From Hyphomicrobiales bacterium (GTDB taxonomy: Bacteria; Pseudomonadota; Alphaproteobacteria; Rhizobiales; Rhizobiaceae): a DNA stretch of 40,006 nt. Within the stretch, counting starts at the first letter, position 1. Every line of letters begins with the position of its first letter. Below are positions 28,264 through 36,535 of this stretch, piece after piece. The DNA lies in NCBI GenBank assembly GCA_900468805.1, contig UEIF01000034.1, positions 1 to 40,006 of the forward strand, given 5' to 3'. The translations under genes and the position numbers were made by a program. Under the pieces are notes generated by a model, which saw nothing but the letters and a program-made list of their open reading frames with translations, was not told the origin of the DNA and did no database searches.

Positions 28264-29209
28264 GTCTTCCACGCAAAAGACAGAGAACAAGCCGCCGAAG
28301 TGGTCGGAACCTCTTTTCCGCCAGTCTGCCAGTGAGGCGCAGAGCATCTATAATTCTGGCAAAGGCGGCAACGTCTACCAGGGCCAGACAGTCGCAGGGC
28401 TCGGCGATACAACGAGGGCCGGCATTTCCGGCATTCAGTCCGCCGCCGGAAGCCTGCCACAGACGAGCGCCGCGCAAAACTACCTCACGGACTATGCCAG
28501 CGGCAAATATCTGAAAGAGGGCAATCCGTATTTCAACGATGCCCTTCAAGGGCAGCTCGACGATACGGCCGCGCAGGTGCAGAGCCAGTTCTCAGGCGCG
28601 GGGCGATATGGCTCCGGGGCCAATACTGGCGTCCTGGCGAGCAAGCTCGGCAATATCCGTTCAACGGCTCTGGCAGATCAGTTCTCGCGCGATCAGCAGA
28701 ACCAGCTCGCGGCAACGGGGCAGATCGACAGCGCGAACAGCAACCTTTTCCAGAATCGCCTTACCGGGCAGCAGGCAGTTGTCGGCGCCGGCCAGCTTGA
28801 AGATCAGGCAAGGCAGCAGCAGCTTACCGCGGACTTCACCAAATGGCAGTCGGAAGACATGCAGCCGTGGACGCGCCTTGGTCTCCTGCAGAGTGCGGCC
28901 GCAGGTTCTGCCGGGAACTATGGCACGAACACACAGACCGTCTCCCAGCCGTTCAACGCCCTTCAGGGTATCGGCGCACTCGGCAGCATGTTTACCAAGT
29001 CCGACGCGCGCCTGAAGACGCATATCAAGCCTGTTGGCGTCAAGAACGGACATGTCATCTACGAATGGCGCTATATTGGTTCGAAGATGCGCTACCGCGG
29101 CGTCATGGCGCAAGATGTCATCGACTTCGTACCAAGCGCTGTCATCGTCCAGAACGGCTATTACGCGGTCAATTATGACATGCTCGGGCTCGAAATGGAG
29201 GCTGCATAA
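28253..29209 (+). CDS. Virion protein with C-terminal S74-type chaperone domain
   Basis: 318 aa. Residues 1-245 are Gln/Ala/Ser-rich, glycine-rich and helical (LTDYASGKYLKEGNPYF, GAGRYGSGANTG), as in internal or ejection proteins. The last 70 residues resemble the peptidase-S74 intramolecular chaperone: KSDARLKTHIKPV, YRGVMAQDVIDFVP and YYAVNYDMLGLEME. S74 domains usually trimerise and self-cleave fibres; the SDARLK box contains the likely Ser/Lys dyad. The gene sits before the ejection-type genes rather than among fibres. Confidence 0.7.
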   Translation: MGGKSSTQKTENKPPKWSEPLFRQSASEAQSIYNSGKGGNVYQGQTVAGLGDTTRAGISGIQSAAGSLPQTSAAQNYLTDYASGKYLKEGNPYFNDALQGQLDDTAAQVQSQFSGAGRYGSGANTGVLASKLGNIRSTALADQFSRDQQNQLAATGQIDSANSNLFQNRLTGQQAVVGAGQLEDQARQQQLTADFTKWQSEDMQPWTRLGLLQSAAAGSAGNYGTNTQTVSQPFNALQGIGALGSMFTKSDARLKTHIKPVGVKNGHVIYEWRYIGSKMRYRGVMAQDVIDFVPSAVIVQNGYYAVNYDMLGLEMEAA

Positions 29210-30438
29210 TGGCTTTCAACATCATGGATCTGTTTGCCGCTCCTGCACGCAACATGCTCCTGCAGCCACAGCAGAGCGCAGCCGGTGTGCAGAATATGCT
29301 TCTGTCGCGCCCTTCGCCGCAGAACTATCCCGTTGCCGGCGTTCCCGCGCCTCCTGCCATCGATCCGCAGACCGTGGCGGCAGTACAGGGGCCATCCGCG
29401 CCCATGTCGGCTCCTGTTGGCCCTCAGGTGGCACAGGCAGGCCCGATGAATGCCGCTGCCGTTCCCGATAAGCCGGGTGGCCTCGACAAATTCACCAAGG
29501 ACATGTTCAGGGAGAACCTGAACGATTTCTTCCTCGGGCTGGCAAGCGGCAGTACGCCGGCTGAATCGTTGGCTAGGGGCGCTGCCGCCGCGAATGCGAA
29601 GCACAACAGCATGAAGAATGCCAATCAGACGGTTGCTTGGCTTCAGAGCAAGGGCGTTGGCAAGGAAGAAGCATGGCAGATCGCCACCAACCCGGCCGTC
29701 CTGTCAGACTACCTGAAAGACATGCTTGGACCGAAGAAGCCTATTGAGGTCAATGGCAGGCTTGTAGATCCGCAGACATATCAGGTCATCGCCGATTTCA
29801 GCGACCCGAACGCCAAACTGACCAGCGATCAGCGCGAGTATCAAGCCGCGAAGAACGAAGGCTTTAATGGCTCCTTCATGGATTACCAGATCAAGATGAA
29901 GGAAGCCGGCCGCCAGCAGGTCAATATAGACACTGGCGAGAAGCTGCCGCAGGGGTTCCGCTGGAAAGACCCGAACAAGCGAGAGCTTGGCGTCGAGCCC
30001 ATTCCAGGCGGTCCTGCTACGCAGATCCCCGGCGAACTGGCGGCGCGTGTCGGCATGTCCGAGAGCTTCCAAGGCGATGCGCCTGGCTTGCGAGAGCGCC
30101 TTCAGTCCGGCGACATGACTGGCCCGATAGACGCCACGCTTGCACAGTGGGGTGTTGGCGACCGCGGCCAGACATATCGTCAGATTCAGTCCGGTGTTGA
30201 CGCTCTTACGCGCCTCCTAACCGGCGCCGGCATGAACAATACCGAGGCCAAGGCATATGCAGAGCGGTATTTGCCTGGGTACAAAGACACGCCCGAAAGC
30301 GCCGTTCAGAAGCTCGATCAGCTTTCGAAGGAACTGGAGTCGGCAAAGAGCATGGCGATGCGTGGCCGTGGTGGTGATCTCGGCACAGGCGATACGGCCA
30401 CCGGCATTGACGACCTCTTGAAGAAGTATGCACCCTGA
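29209..30438 (+). CDS. Virion structural/ejection protein
   Basis: 409 aa. An N-terminal Pro/Ala-rich region (1-85), helical middle (LNDFFLGLASGSTPAESLARGAAAANAKHNS in part), a soluble domain with DREYQAAKNEGFNGSFMDYQIKMKEAG-like sequence, and a helical C-terminus. The repetitive Ala/Gln composition and position between the S74-domain protein and a 594-aa protein suggest an internal virion protein that enters the cell with DNA. TAATG coupling upstream, TGATG-like coupling downstream. Confidence 0.65.
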   Translation: MAFNIMDLFAAPARNMLLQPQQSAAGVQNMLLSRPSPQNYPVAGVPAPPAIDPQTVAAVQGPSAPMSAPVGPQVAQAGPMNAAAVPDKPGGLDKFTKDMFRENLNDFFLGLASGSTPAESLARGAAAANAKHNSMKNANQTVAWLQSKGVGKEEAWQIATNPAVLSDYLKDMLGPKKPIEVNGRLVDPQTYQVIADFSDPNAKLTSDQREYQAAKNEGFNGSFMDYQIKMKEAGRQQVNIDTGEKLPQGFRWKDPNKRELGVEPIPGGPATQIPGELAARVGMSESFQGDAPGLRERLQSGDMTGPIDATLAQWGVGDRGQTYRQIQSGVDALTRLLTGAGMNNTEAKAYAERYLPGYKDTPESAVQKLDQLSKELESAKSMAMRGRGGDLGTGDTATGIDDLLKKYAP

Positions 30439-32222
30439 TGGCGACACTCGATCAGCTTTCCACCGCACTCGTCAATGCCGATAAGGCCGGGGATGTGCCT
30501 GCTGCAAAGGCTCTGGCCGCTGAAATACAGCGTATGCGCGGCCAGTCGCAGGCTGCCCCCGAGAGCCAGCAATCGCAGGATCTCCGCAAGGATCTTTCTG
30601 GCCTCACACAGACGATCACCCGCCAGCCTGAAACAGGCGTGGTTGGCGCGGCGGACGCCTTTGGCCGTGGCGCTGCAAAGATGGCGGGTCTTGGCTTTAT
30701 GGACGAACTTGGCGCCGGGGCTCGATACCTTGGCGGCAAGGTATTCCCATGGCAACCGGAGGTCACCTACGATCAAGCCCTTGCTGAAGTGCGTGGCGAG
30801 GACAAGCGCGTTGCGGAAGCGCACCCGGCCGCGAACATCGCCGGTAGCGTGACTGGTGCTCTTGGGCTCGGTACGGGCTTGGTGCGTTCCGGCTTGAGCC
30901 CCACGGCTGCTGTAGCTGGACGCGGAGGAGGCCTCTTGGCCACGTCTGCCGCATCTGCTGGCGAAGGCGCGGCCCTTGGTGGCTTGCAAGGTTTTGGCGA
31001 GGGTGAGGGCATTGATGACCGCCTCGATAAGGCCGGCAGCGGCGCAAAATGGGGAGCTGCCATCGGTGGCGCTCTTCCTGGCGTCGTCTCTCTTGGTGCT
31101 AACGCTGTTCGCCGCCTCATAACACCCAGCACTATTGCTCCTGAACGACAGGCTCTCACTGATGCCTTGGCGCGCGAGGGCGTTGACGTATCGGCTGGGC
31201 AGGCAACTGGAAGCAACGGCCTTCGCTATGCAGAGAGCGAAATTGGCGGCCAGGCAGCGCAAGACCTCATGGAGCGACAGGGGGAGCAATTCACCTCGGC
31301 CGCTCTTCGTCGCGCCGGAGCTACGTCAAATCGGGCAACGTCTGAGGTCATCGATAATAACTTCCGGCGCATCGGCAACGAGTTTGATACCCTGGCAGCC
31401 AACAACCAATTGCACCCGGATAGGCAGTTGGCGCAGGATCTCGGCGGGACATGGCGTGAATATGCTTCACTCGTGCCAGAAAGCGCCCGCGCGCCAGTTG
31501 TCGAGAGCATGATCCGCGATGTTGGGCAAACTCTCAGCCAAGGGCCGCTTGACGGGGCTGCCTATCAGGCGGCTCGGTCTCGGCTGGACCGGTATGCGCG
31601 CGGTGCGGCGGCAGATCCTCAGCTGCAGGATGCCCTGTATGGTATTCGCAATGCGCTCGACGACGCTATGGAACGCACGCTTGCTCGCACCAATCCCCAG
31701 GACCTCGGCCGCTGGAGGACTGCGCGTCGCCAGTATCGCAATATGCTGACTATCGAGCGAGCCGCGACAGGGGCAGGGGAAAACGCAGCCCAAGGGCTAA
31801 TCTCTCCTTCGCAGCTCCGCAACGCTACGGTCGTGACGCAGGGCCGACGGAACTACGCGCGCGGTACAGGAGATTTCGCTGAGTTGGCTCGCGCTGGCGA
31901 GGGTGTTCTCAAGCCAATGCCGAACTCAGGGACGGCAGGCCGTTTCAGGGCGCAGAATGTCGGTACGGGACTGCTCAGCACAATGGGCGCTATCGGTGGC
32001 ACCAGTGCAGCGGGGCCAATGGCTGGCGTTGCTGGCGCAGCTGTTGGGGCCATGACGCCGCGAGTGGTTGGGCAAATAATGATGTCCCGTGGCGGACAAG
32101 CCTATCTGCGCAATCAGTTGATGCGCGGCAACCTAGCTCCCCAGACGCGGGCGTTGATCGTAAATGCGCTGAATAGCGTCGGATCGATCGAAACTCCACG
32201 CATCGATGAGTCTATGCGCTAA
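30438..32222 (+). CDS. Large internal virion/ejection protein
   Basis: 594 aa, the largest after the portal. Gly/Ala-rich with several moderately hydrophobic Gly-zipper-like segments (TGALGLGTGLVRSG, GGLQGFGEGEGI, AAIGGALPGVVSLGANAV, and AGVAGAAVGAMTP near the C-terminus). Such segments occur in ejection proteins that form a channel across the periplasm and membrane. Coiled-coil regions at 250-400 and basic termini add to that. Stop shared with the following minus-strand gene (CTAA). Confidence 0.7.
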   Translation: MATLDQLSTALVNADKAGDVPAAKALAAEIQRMRGQSQAAPESQQSQDLRKDLSGLTQTITRQPETGVVGAADAFGRGAAKMAGLGFMDELGAGARYLGGKVFPWQPEVTYDQALAEVRGEDKRVAEAHPAANIAGSVTGALGLGTGLVRSGLSPTAAVAGRGGGLLATSAASAGEGAALGGLQGFGEGEGIDDRLDKAGSGAKWGAAIGGALPGVVSLGANAVRRLITPSTIAPERQALTDALAREGVDVSAGQATGSNGLRYAESEIGGQAAQDLMERQGEQFTSAALRRAGATSNRATSEVIDNNFRRIGNEFDTLAANNQLHPDRQLAQDLGGTWREYASLVPESARAPVVESMIRDVGQTLSQGPLDGAAYQAARSRLDRYARGAAADPQLQDALYGIRNALDDAMERTLARTNPQDLGRWRTARRQYRNMLTIERAATGAGENAAQGLISPSQLRNATVVTQGRRNYARGTGDFAELARAGEGVLKPMPNSGTAGRFRAQNVGTGLLSTMGAIGGTSAAGPMAGVAGAAVGAMTPRVVGQIMMSRGGQAYLRNQLMRGNLAPQTRALIVNALNSVGSIETPRIDESMR

Positions 32223-32473
32223 ATGTCCCTTACACTGCCGCCAGATGACAAGTGAACGTCGATAACGGTGTATCCGAACATCAGGCCTGTTATTGCCCCA
32301 AGGGCAATTTGGTCCCAATCGAAACCGTCGCGAAACTGAAATGCCCATAAAGCGGCGATCATAGCCCATACTGCAACCCACCAACGGCCAAGCGAATATC
32401 GGCGGCCGGGGCGTTCATTGGGGTCATGATCAATAGTCTTCAATATTCTCTCCAAAAAGCCGCCGGAGCGCAT
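32219..32473 (-). CDS. Small two-helix membrane protein on the opposite strand
   Basis: 84 aa (MRSGGFLERILKTIDHDPNE start). Two hydrophobic segments, about 31-46 (WWVAVWAMIAALWAFQ) and 55-71, separated by a short charged loop, predict a hairpin in the inner membrane. Orientation against the late operon suggests its own promoter, perhaps as a lysogenic or superinfection-exclusion gene. An earlier ATG at 32524 is possible. The ribosome site is weak. Its stop overlaps the large virion protein stop (CTAA). Confidence 0.6.
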   Translation of the reverse strand: MRSGGFLERILKTIDHDPNERPGRRYSLGRWWVAVWAMIAALWAFQFRDGFDWDQIALGAITGLMFGYTVIDVHLSSGGSVRDI

Positions 32474-32522
32474 CTTATATGCATTCCAGCGCCTCGCCAA
32501 GCCATGACAAGATGAGGCCCAC

Positions 32523-33188
32523 ATGAGCCCACTGGAAGATTACATCCGCCAGGCTGCTGCTGCACGCGGGATTGATCCTGAGATTGCCGTCAGGGTTGCT
32601 AAATCCGAAGGCGGCTTGAACGATCCCATCCGCCAGAGCGGCGTCATGAAGGGGGGTGTTCGGGAGCCGTCATATGGGCCTTTCCAGCTCCTGATTGGCG
32701 GGAACGGCACGAACTTCCCTGAGGGCCTCGGCAACCGCGCGCTTGCTGCTGGCATCGATCCGCGCAACGCCAATGACGCATATCGCGGCATTGATTTCGC
32801 GCTAGACGAAGCCAGTAAGAAAGGCTGGGGCCAATGGTACGGCGCGAAAGCTGCCGGTCTTGGCAATCTCGCCGGTATTGGCGGCCAGCCTTCAGGGTCA
32901 ACGCCGCAGGCGCCCATGACCGTTGCAGATGGACCCAAAGGCCAGGAATCCTATCCATCTCCAGTTATGGGCTCTATGGCTGTCGCGCAGGCTCCGAAGG
33001 CTCCTATCCCTCCCGGCGTCTTGGCCGCAGCCTCTGCGCCAAAGAGCGCATCCGACATCTTCGGGGCAATGGCTCTCTCTCCGCAGCAGGGTCCGCAGTT
33101 CTCGCCAGTGCAGATCATGGGCCCTTCTCCAGAGCAGGCCAATGCGCTTTCCAGCCTCATCCAGGCGCTTAAAGGCCGGATGGCATGA
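32523..33188 (+). CDS. Lytic transglycosylase-like virion protein
   Basis: 221 aa. The N-terminal third (1-115) resembles a soluble lytic transglycosylase: IRQAAAARGIDPEIAVRVAKSEGGLND, with E28 (in KSEGG) as the likely catalytic acid, then YGPFQLLIGG and GIDPRNANDAYRGIDFAL. It would cut peptidoglycan locally during DNA entry. The C-terminal part is Pro/Ala-rich and disordered. AAGATGAGG precedes the ATG. Typical for podovirus tail/ejection modules. Confidence 0.75.
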   Translation: MSPLEDYIRQAAAARGIDPEIAVRVAKSEGGLNDPIRQSGVMKGGVREPSYGPFQLLIGGNGTNFPEGLGNRALAAGIDPRNANDAYRGIDFALDEASKKGWGQWYGAKAAGLGNLAGIGGQPSGSTPQAPMTVADGPKGQESYPSPVMGSMAVAQAPKAPIPPGVLAAASAPKSASDIFGAMALSPQQGPQFSPVQIMGPSPEQANALSSLIQALKGRMA

Positions 33189-33364
33189 ATAACGACCCTT
33201 TCGCAATGCCGGCGATCGGCGAGATTACCGACCCTGACCAGATCCGTGTCGTGCTCTTCATCAACAACCGGCAGGTTCACGCTCCATTGAGCGAGCTCGT
33301 CAAGCACCTTGTTGCGCGCATTGCAGACCTTGAAGACCGCGTAATCGACCTCGAAACGCCGTAG
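33185..33364 (+). CDS. Small coiled-coil protein
   Basis: 59 aa (MNNDPFAMPAIGEITDPDQIR start). Strand-rich first half, then a C-terminal heptad helix LSELVKHLVARIADLEDRVIDLE that probably oligomerises. Coupled to the transglycosylase-like gene by ATGA and followed by a fibre-like gene. It may be a tail assembly partner. Confidence 0.65.
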   Translation: MNNDPFAMPAIGEITDPDQIRVVLFINNRQVHAPLSELVKHLVARIADLEDRVIDLETP

Positions 33365-33375
33365 GATTTCCGAAC

Positions 33376-34353
33376 ATGTCGAGCATTTTTGATTGGTCGC
33401 TCACCGCGGCGAATAACGCTAACTCTGACTCTGCCATCAACTGGCAGGAGGGGCAACTTCCTTCGTCGGTGAATAATTCCGCTCGTCAAATGATGACGCG
33501 CGTGGCCGAGTTCCTGAAGGATTTCGGCGGGACTGTAACGGCTGGTGGTTCGGCGAATGCCATCACCATAACGGCGAATAGCCCGTTCAGCGCCTACGCT
33601 ACCGGCCAGGTCATCGCCTTCAAGGCTTCAGCCACCAACACGGGGGCGGTGACCGCAAACGTCAACTCGATCGGCAGCAAGGCCATTCGGAAAAGCTCCC
33701 CTGTCTTCGACACTGCGCTGGCCGGTGGAGAGATCACTGACGATGGCGTCTATATCCTGATCTATGACGCGGCCCTCAACGGCGCGGCTGGAGGCTGGCT
33801 TCTTCTCAACCCGAACTATGTTGTTGACCCCCTCATCAAGTGGCGTTCCCGATTCGTGGGGGAGGTCGTCTACGCTAATACCGCTGTAACCGGAACGGAG
33901 GCACCGCCTTCGACGACGACGGATACCGTATGGATCGAGTTGAGTTCCGGCCTCACAGGCTCAGGCGGCTTCAACGAAAATAAGCTGACAAGCGAAAGCG
34001 TTTCGGGCTCAGGTGCGTTGGTGCTCGCGTCGGCGGTCATCAGCTATTCCGCATCCCCGATGAATGGCCAAACAGTACGCCTTCTCAATGCTGAGCAGCG
34101 CATTCTTCGCCCCTCCGCATCCCCCGGCACATTGCAGACTGACCAGTTCCAGGGCTTCAGGCTTGGCGCGTCGGGAGGGACAAAGCTAACTCTCGGCCTC
34201 CTGCAGATCACCGGTGGGTCAACACCCACGCCCTTTACGACAGGTTCCGACTATTTTGTTCCCGTCGATGACGGCACGAACGGCACTCCCCGTACCGGAA
34301 CGGAAACCCGCATGAAGAATATCGGCGTCAAAGCCTACATGCGGATTGCATAA
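33376..34353 (+). CDS. Tail fibre/appendage protein
   Basis: 325 aa. The N-terminal block MSSIFDWSLTAANNANSDSAINWQEGQ and PSSVNNSARQMMTRVAEFLKDFGGT is a common fibre N-terminus of rhizobial and other podoviruses that binds the tail hub. The rest is Ser/Thr/Gly-rich and beta (TANVNSIGSKAIRKSS, GEITDDGVYILIYDA), including collagen-less repeats. It probably forms the stem of a receptor-binding complex with the next gene. Confidence 0.8.
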   Translation: MSSIFDWSLTAANNANSDSAINWQEGQLPSSVNNSARQMMTRVAEFLKDFGGTVTAGGSANAITITANSPFSAYATGQVIAFKASATNTGAVTANVNSIGSKAIRKSSPVFDTALAGGEITDDGVYILIYDAALNGAAGGWLLLNPNYVVDPLIKWRSRFVGEVVYANTAVTGTEAPPSTTTDTVWIELSSGLTGSGGFNENKLTSESVSGSGALVLASAVISYSASPMNGQTVRLLNAEQRILRPSASPGTLQTDQFQGFRLGASGGTKLTLGLLQITGGSTPTPFTTGSDYFVPVDDGTNGTPRTGTETRMKNIGVKAYMRIA

Positions 34354-34381
34354 TATTAACCAATCAGAAAGAGAAAATCAC

Positions 34382-34885
34382 ATGGCACATCAGGGCGCGC
34401 TTGCTTATTGGGGCGCAGCAAATCCCATCTCCGTTCCTGACAATATTTTCAGCGATCGCGGATACACTGTCGCAAAGTTCGACCCGGCCGCCATTCATGA
34501 CAGCGACGGGTTTTATGACACGGTCAATCGCGATCGGTTTGTTATCCCTGCATCCCTCGACGGCGCTTGGGTCAAGGTCCACGTCAGCGTTCGGTGGGAG
34601 CAGTTGAAAGGCGTATGGGTTCAGATTTTCCCATCCTACTATGACGCTGCGGCGGGTGCCGAGAGATGGTCAGCCTATGCCGAATGCGACCCTGACAACC
34701 GTACCACGGTTCTAGGGACAACGACGGACCACGGCAGCATCACAATGCCGAAGCAGGTTCATACCGGAGATTATTTCCGTTCGGTCCTGTGGCAGGTAAA
34801 TACGCCGCTCAGCCCGTCGCCGTCCACTCGCGGCCCGAATATCCTGGCTCTCTGCGGTTCAATGTCGATTGAGGTCATCGGCTAG
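34382..34885 (+). CDS. Jelly-roll-like receptor-binding/appendage protein
   Basis: 167 aa (MAHQGALAYWGAANPISVPD start); AAGAGA eight bases before the ATG. Beta-sandwich signature: RFVIPASLDGAWVKVHVSVRW, QVHTGDYFRSVLWQV and a C-terminal SMSIEVIG strand. This pattern occurs in short trimeric head domains on phage tails. It lies after the fibre gene, and the next gene on the opposite strand has a similar pattern and shares the CTAG stop. Confidence 0.65.
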   Translation: MAHQGALAYWGAANPISVPDNIFSDRGYTVAKFDPAAIHDSDGFYDTVNRDRFVIPASLDGAWVKVHVSVRWEQLKGVWVQIFPSYYDAAAGAERWSAYAECDPDNRTTVLGTTTDHGSITMPKQVHTGDYFRSVLWQVNTPLSPSPSTRGPNILALCGSMSIEVIG

Positions 34886-35352
34886 GCCAAGACCTCCATT
34901 GAAAACCACGTCCCGCCGTTACCATAGATCTCGGCGGGACGTTTTGCCCATCGGCTTTTAACTGCCCATGCATGAAGCTGGAAAGTATCCCCCTGCTTCA
35001 CTTTCAGCGGCGGGGACGACACGTTCATATCTGGCGTGGTTCCTTTGAATGCCGCTCCATTTTGCGCCGGGTAGCAATCGAAAAGGGCGCTGTTCTTCGT
35101 AATGAGCACCTGCCGCGCGCCGCGCTCTCCATGGGAAAACACAATCTGCCCGGTAAGACGGACTAGGTTTACGCCTTCCGGTACAACGAATTGATTGCCG
35201 GTCGCATCCCAAAGCCCTGCTTCATCAGAAGCAACGACTTCGAAACGAACGCGCTCCCAAGGCTTCCCAGCCACCAATTGCGGCTGATCGCCTTTGTGTA
35301 CGAGTGCATATGTGTACTGCGCGGCAATCGTCGTTCGAAGCAAGTTCGTCAT
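34882..35352 (-). CDS. Second jelly-roll-like protein, convergent
   Basis: 156 aa (MTNLLRTTIAAQYTYALVHK start). It shows the same order as the plus-strand neighbour: NQFVVPEGVNLVRLTGQIVF, PPLKVKQGDTFQLHAWAV and a final WFSMEVLA strand. It therefore appears related but diverged. The two genes converge and share CTAG. Reverse orientation implies separate regulation. The start at 35352 is the best by alignment; longer frames reach 35451. Confidence 0.6.
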   Translation of the reverse strand: MTNLLRTTIAAQYTYALVHKGDQPQLVAGKPWERVRFEVVASDEAGLWDATGNQFVVPEGVNLVRLTGQIVFSHGERGARQVLITKNSALFDCYPAQNGAAFKGTTPDMNVSSPPLKVKQGDTFQLHAWAVKSRWAKRPAEIYGNGGTWFSMEVLA

Positions 35353-35425
35353 CCCTTTGAATACCTGAAGATGCCGAAACCATAGGCACAACCAAACATC
35401 AATTTCAATCTCGGAGACACCACCC

Positions 35426-36115
35426 ATGCGCAAAATCAGTGCGTACGGCATCCAGAAGCTTAAGCAATGGGAAGGGGAAATCCTCTTCGCCTATGACGAC
35501 TTCGACCCTCCAGCCGGTCGCCGCCGCATCAAGGCCGGCGACAAGATCAAGGGCACGCTCACGATTGGTACAGGGCACACAGGCCCAGACGTTCGCCCCG
35601 GCATGACGATCACGCCCGAGCAGTCCACCAGCCTCCTCTATGGCGATCTGGCATATTTCGAATCCGCCGTTGAGGGGCTTGTTACGGTCCCGCTCAATGA
35701 TAACCAGTTCGCAGCTCTCGTCAGCTTTGCGTTCAATGTCGGCGCTGCGAATTTCCGCTCTTCCACGCTACTGAAGAAGCTGAACGCCGGAAACTATGCC
35801 GCGGTGCCTTCCGAGCTTTCCAAATGGACGAAATCCAAGGGCAAGACGATGCAGGGGCTCGTAAACCGGCGCGCTGCTGAAGCAGGCCTGTGGGCGGAAG
35901 GCGGGTTCGTCCAGTCCTCCGGTACGGTTGCCGACAAGCAGCGCGCACCGCTCATCAACGGCAAGGTTGCCAGCACAGCAACTGCTCTCATCTCTGGCGG
36001 CGGTCTGCAGCTCGTCCCGCATGATGGGCCGATTGCCTATGCACTTGCTGCCGTGCTCGTCCTGGCGTGCCTTGTCGGCGGCGGCCTGTATGTCTGGGAT
36101 CGGGTGAAGAACTGA
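35426..36115 (+). CDS. Endolysin, T4-lysozyme (GH24) type with C-terminal TM
   Basis: 229 aa. Catalytic glutamate E16 in KQWEGE, D24/D25 in FAYDDFDP and T46 in GTLTIGTGH form the T4-lysozyme-type triad. FNVGAANFRSSTLLKKLN and GLVNRRAAEAGLW segments follow. It cuts peptidoglycan for host lysis. An extra C-terminal linker ends in one transmembrane helix (about 203-222: ALAAVLVLACLVGGGLYVW), so it may be membrane-held until release. This replaces the usual N-terminal SAR signal. TGATG coupling to the spanin gene. Confidence 0.92.
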   Translation: MRKISAYGIQKLKQWEGEILFAYDDFDPPAGRRRIKAGDKIKGTLTIGTGHTGPDVRPGMTITPEQSTSLLYGDLAYFESAVEGLVTVPLNDNQFAALVSFAFNVGAANFRSSTLLKKLNAGNYAAVPSELSKWTKSKGKTMQGLVNRRAAEAGLWAEGGFVQSSGTVADKQRAPLINGKVASTATALISGGGLQLVPHDGPIAYALAAVLVLACLVGGGLYVWDRVKN

Positions 36116-36390
36116 TGCTTGGCCTACTGAAGCTCATCCCTGACAGCCTCAAGCTGCCTCTTGCCGGCGGCCTCGGGCTCATCCTCGGCGCCGGTCTGAT
36201 GTTCTATCCCGCCAAGTGGATTGGCGCCGCAGACGAGCGGAAAGACGCTCAGATCCAGGCGGCCTCCGAAGCCCTCGAGCGCATCCAGAACCTGGAGAAG
36301 AACAATGCGAATTTCAGGAACCTTCCTGCTCGCGAGCGTTGCCTTGTCTTCATGCGCGATAGCGGGTTGCCAGAGTCAGAGTGCGACTAA
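36115..36390 (+). CDS. i-spanin (Rz-like)
   Basis: 91 aa. An N-terminal transmembrane helix (about 14-33: LPLAGGLGLILGAGLMFYPA) is followed by a charged periplasmic coiled coil (DERKDAQIQAASEALERIQNLEKNNA, about 40-65) and a short Cys-containing end. It is anchored in the inner membrane and, with the o-spanin, breaks the outer membrane at lysis. It follows the endolysin by one base and encodes the o-spanin in another frame. Confidence 0.85.
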   Translation: MLGLLKLIPDSLKLPLAGGLGLILGAGLMFYPAKWIGAADERKDAQIQAASEALERIQNLEKNNANFRNLPARERCLVFMRDSGLPESECD

Positions 36391-36523
36391 CGGGTCAGGC
36401 TACCAGTTCGTCCGCTTTGCCGACGCCAAGACTGCGCGCCTCGTCTCAGAAGACGCACTCGCCGGCCCTTCCATTTCTTCCAACAACATCCAGTGCCGCA
36501 AAGACGCGGCCTGTCGCAAATAA
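36305..36523 (+). CDS. o-spanin lipoprotein (Rz1-like)
   Basis: 72 aa beginning inside the i-spanin gene in another frame, the usual Rz/Rz1 nesting, and extending 133 bases past it. MRISGTFLLASVALSSCAIA is a lipoprotein signal with lipobox IAGC (lipidated C22), and a second possible LSSC. The mature chain is only about 50 aa. It would sit in the outer membrane facing the i-spanin. The frame is slightly longer than classical Rz1. Confidence 0.8.
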   Translation: MRISGTFLLASVALSSCAIAGCQSQSATNGSGYQFVRFADAKTARLVSEDALAGPSISSNNIQCRKDAACRK

Positions 36524-36535
36524 CGAGGGCCGCTG

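Noticed and set aside
30318..31289. Minus-strand frame opposite the large virion protein
   Set aside because: Antisense to a well-supported late gene; low complexity, no ribosome site.
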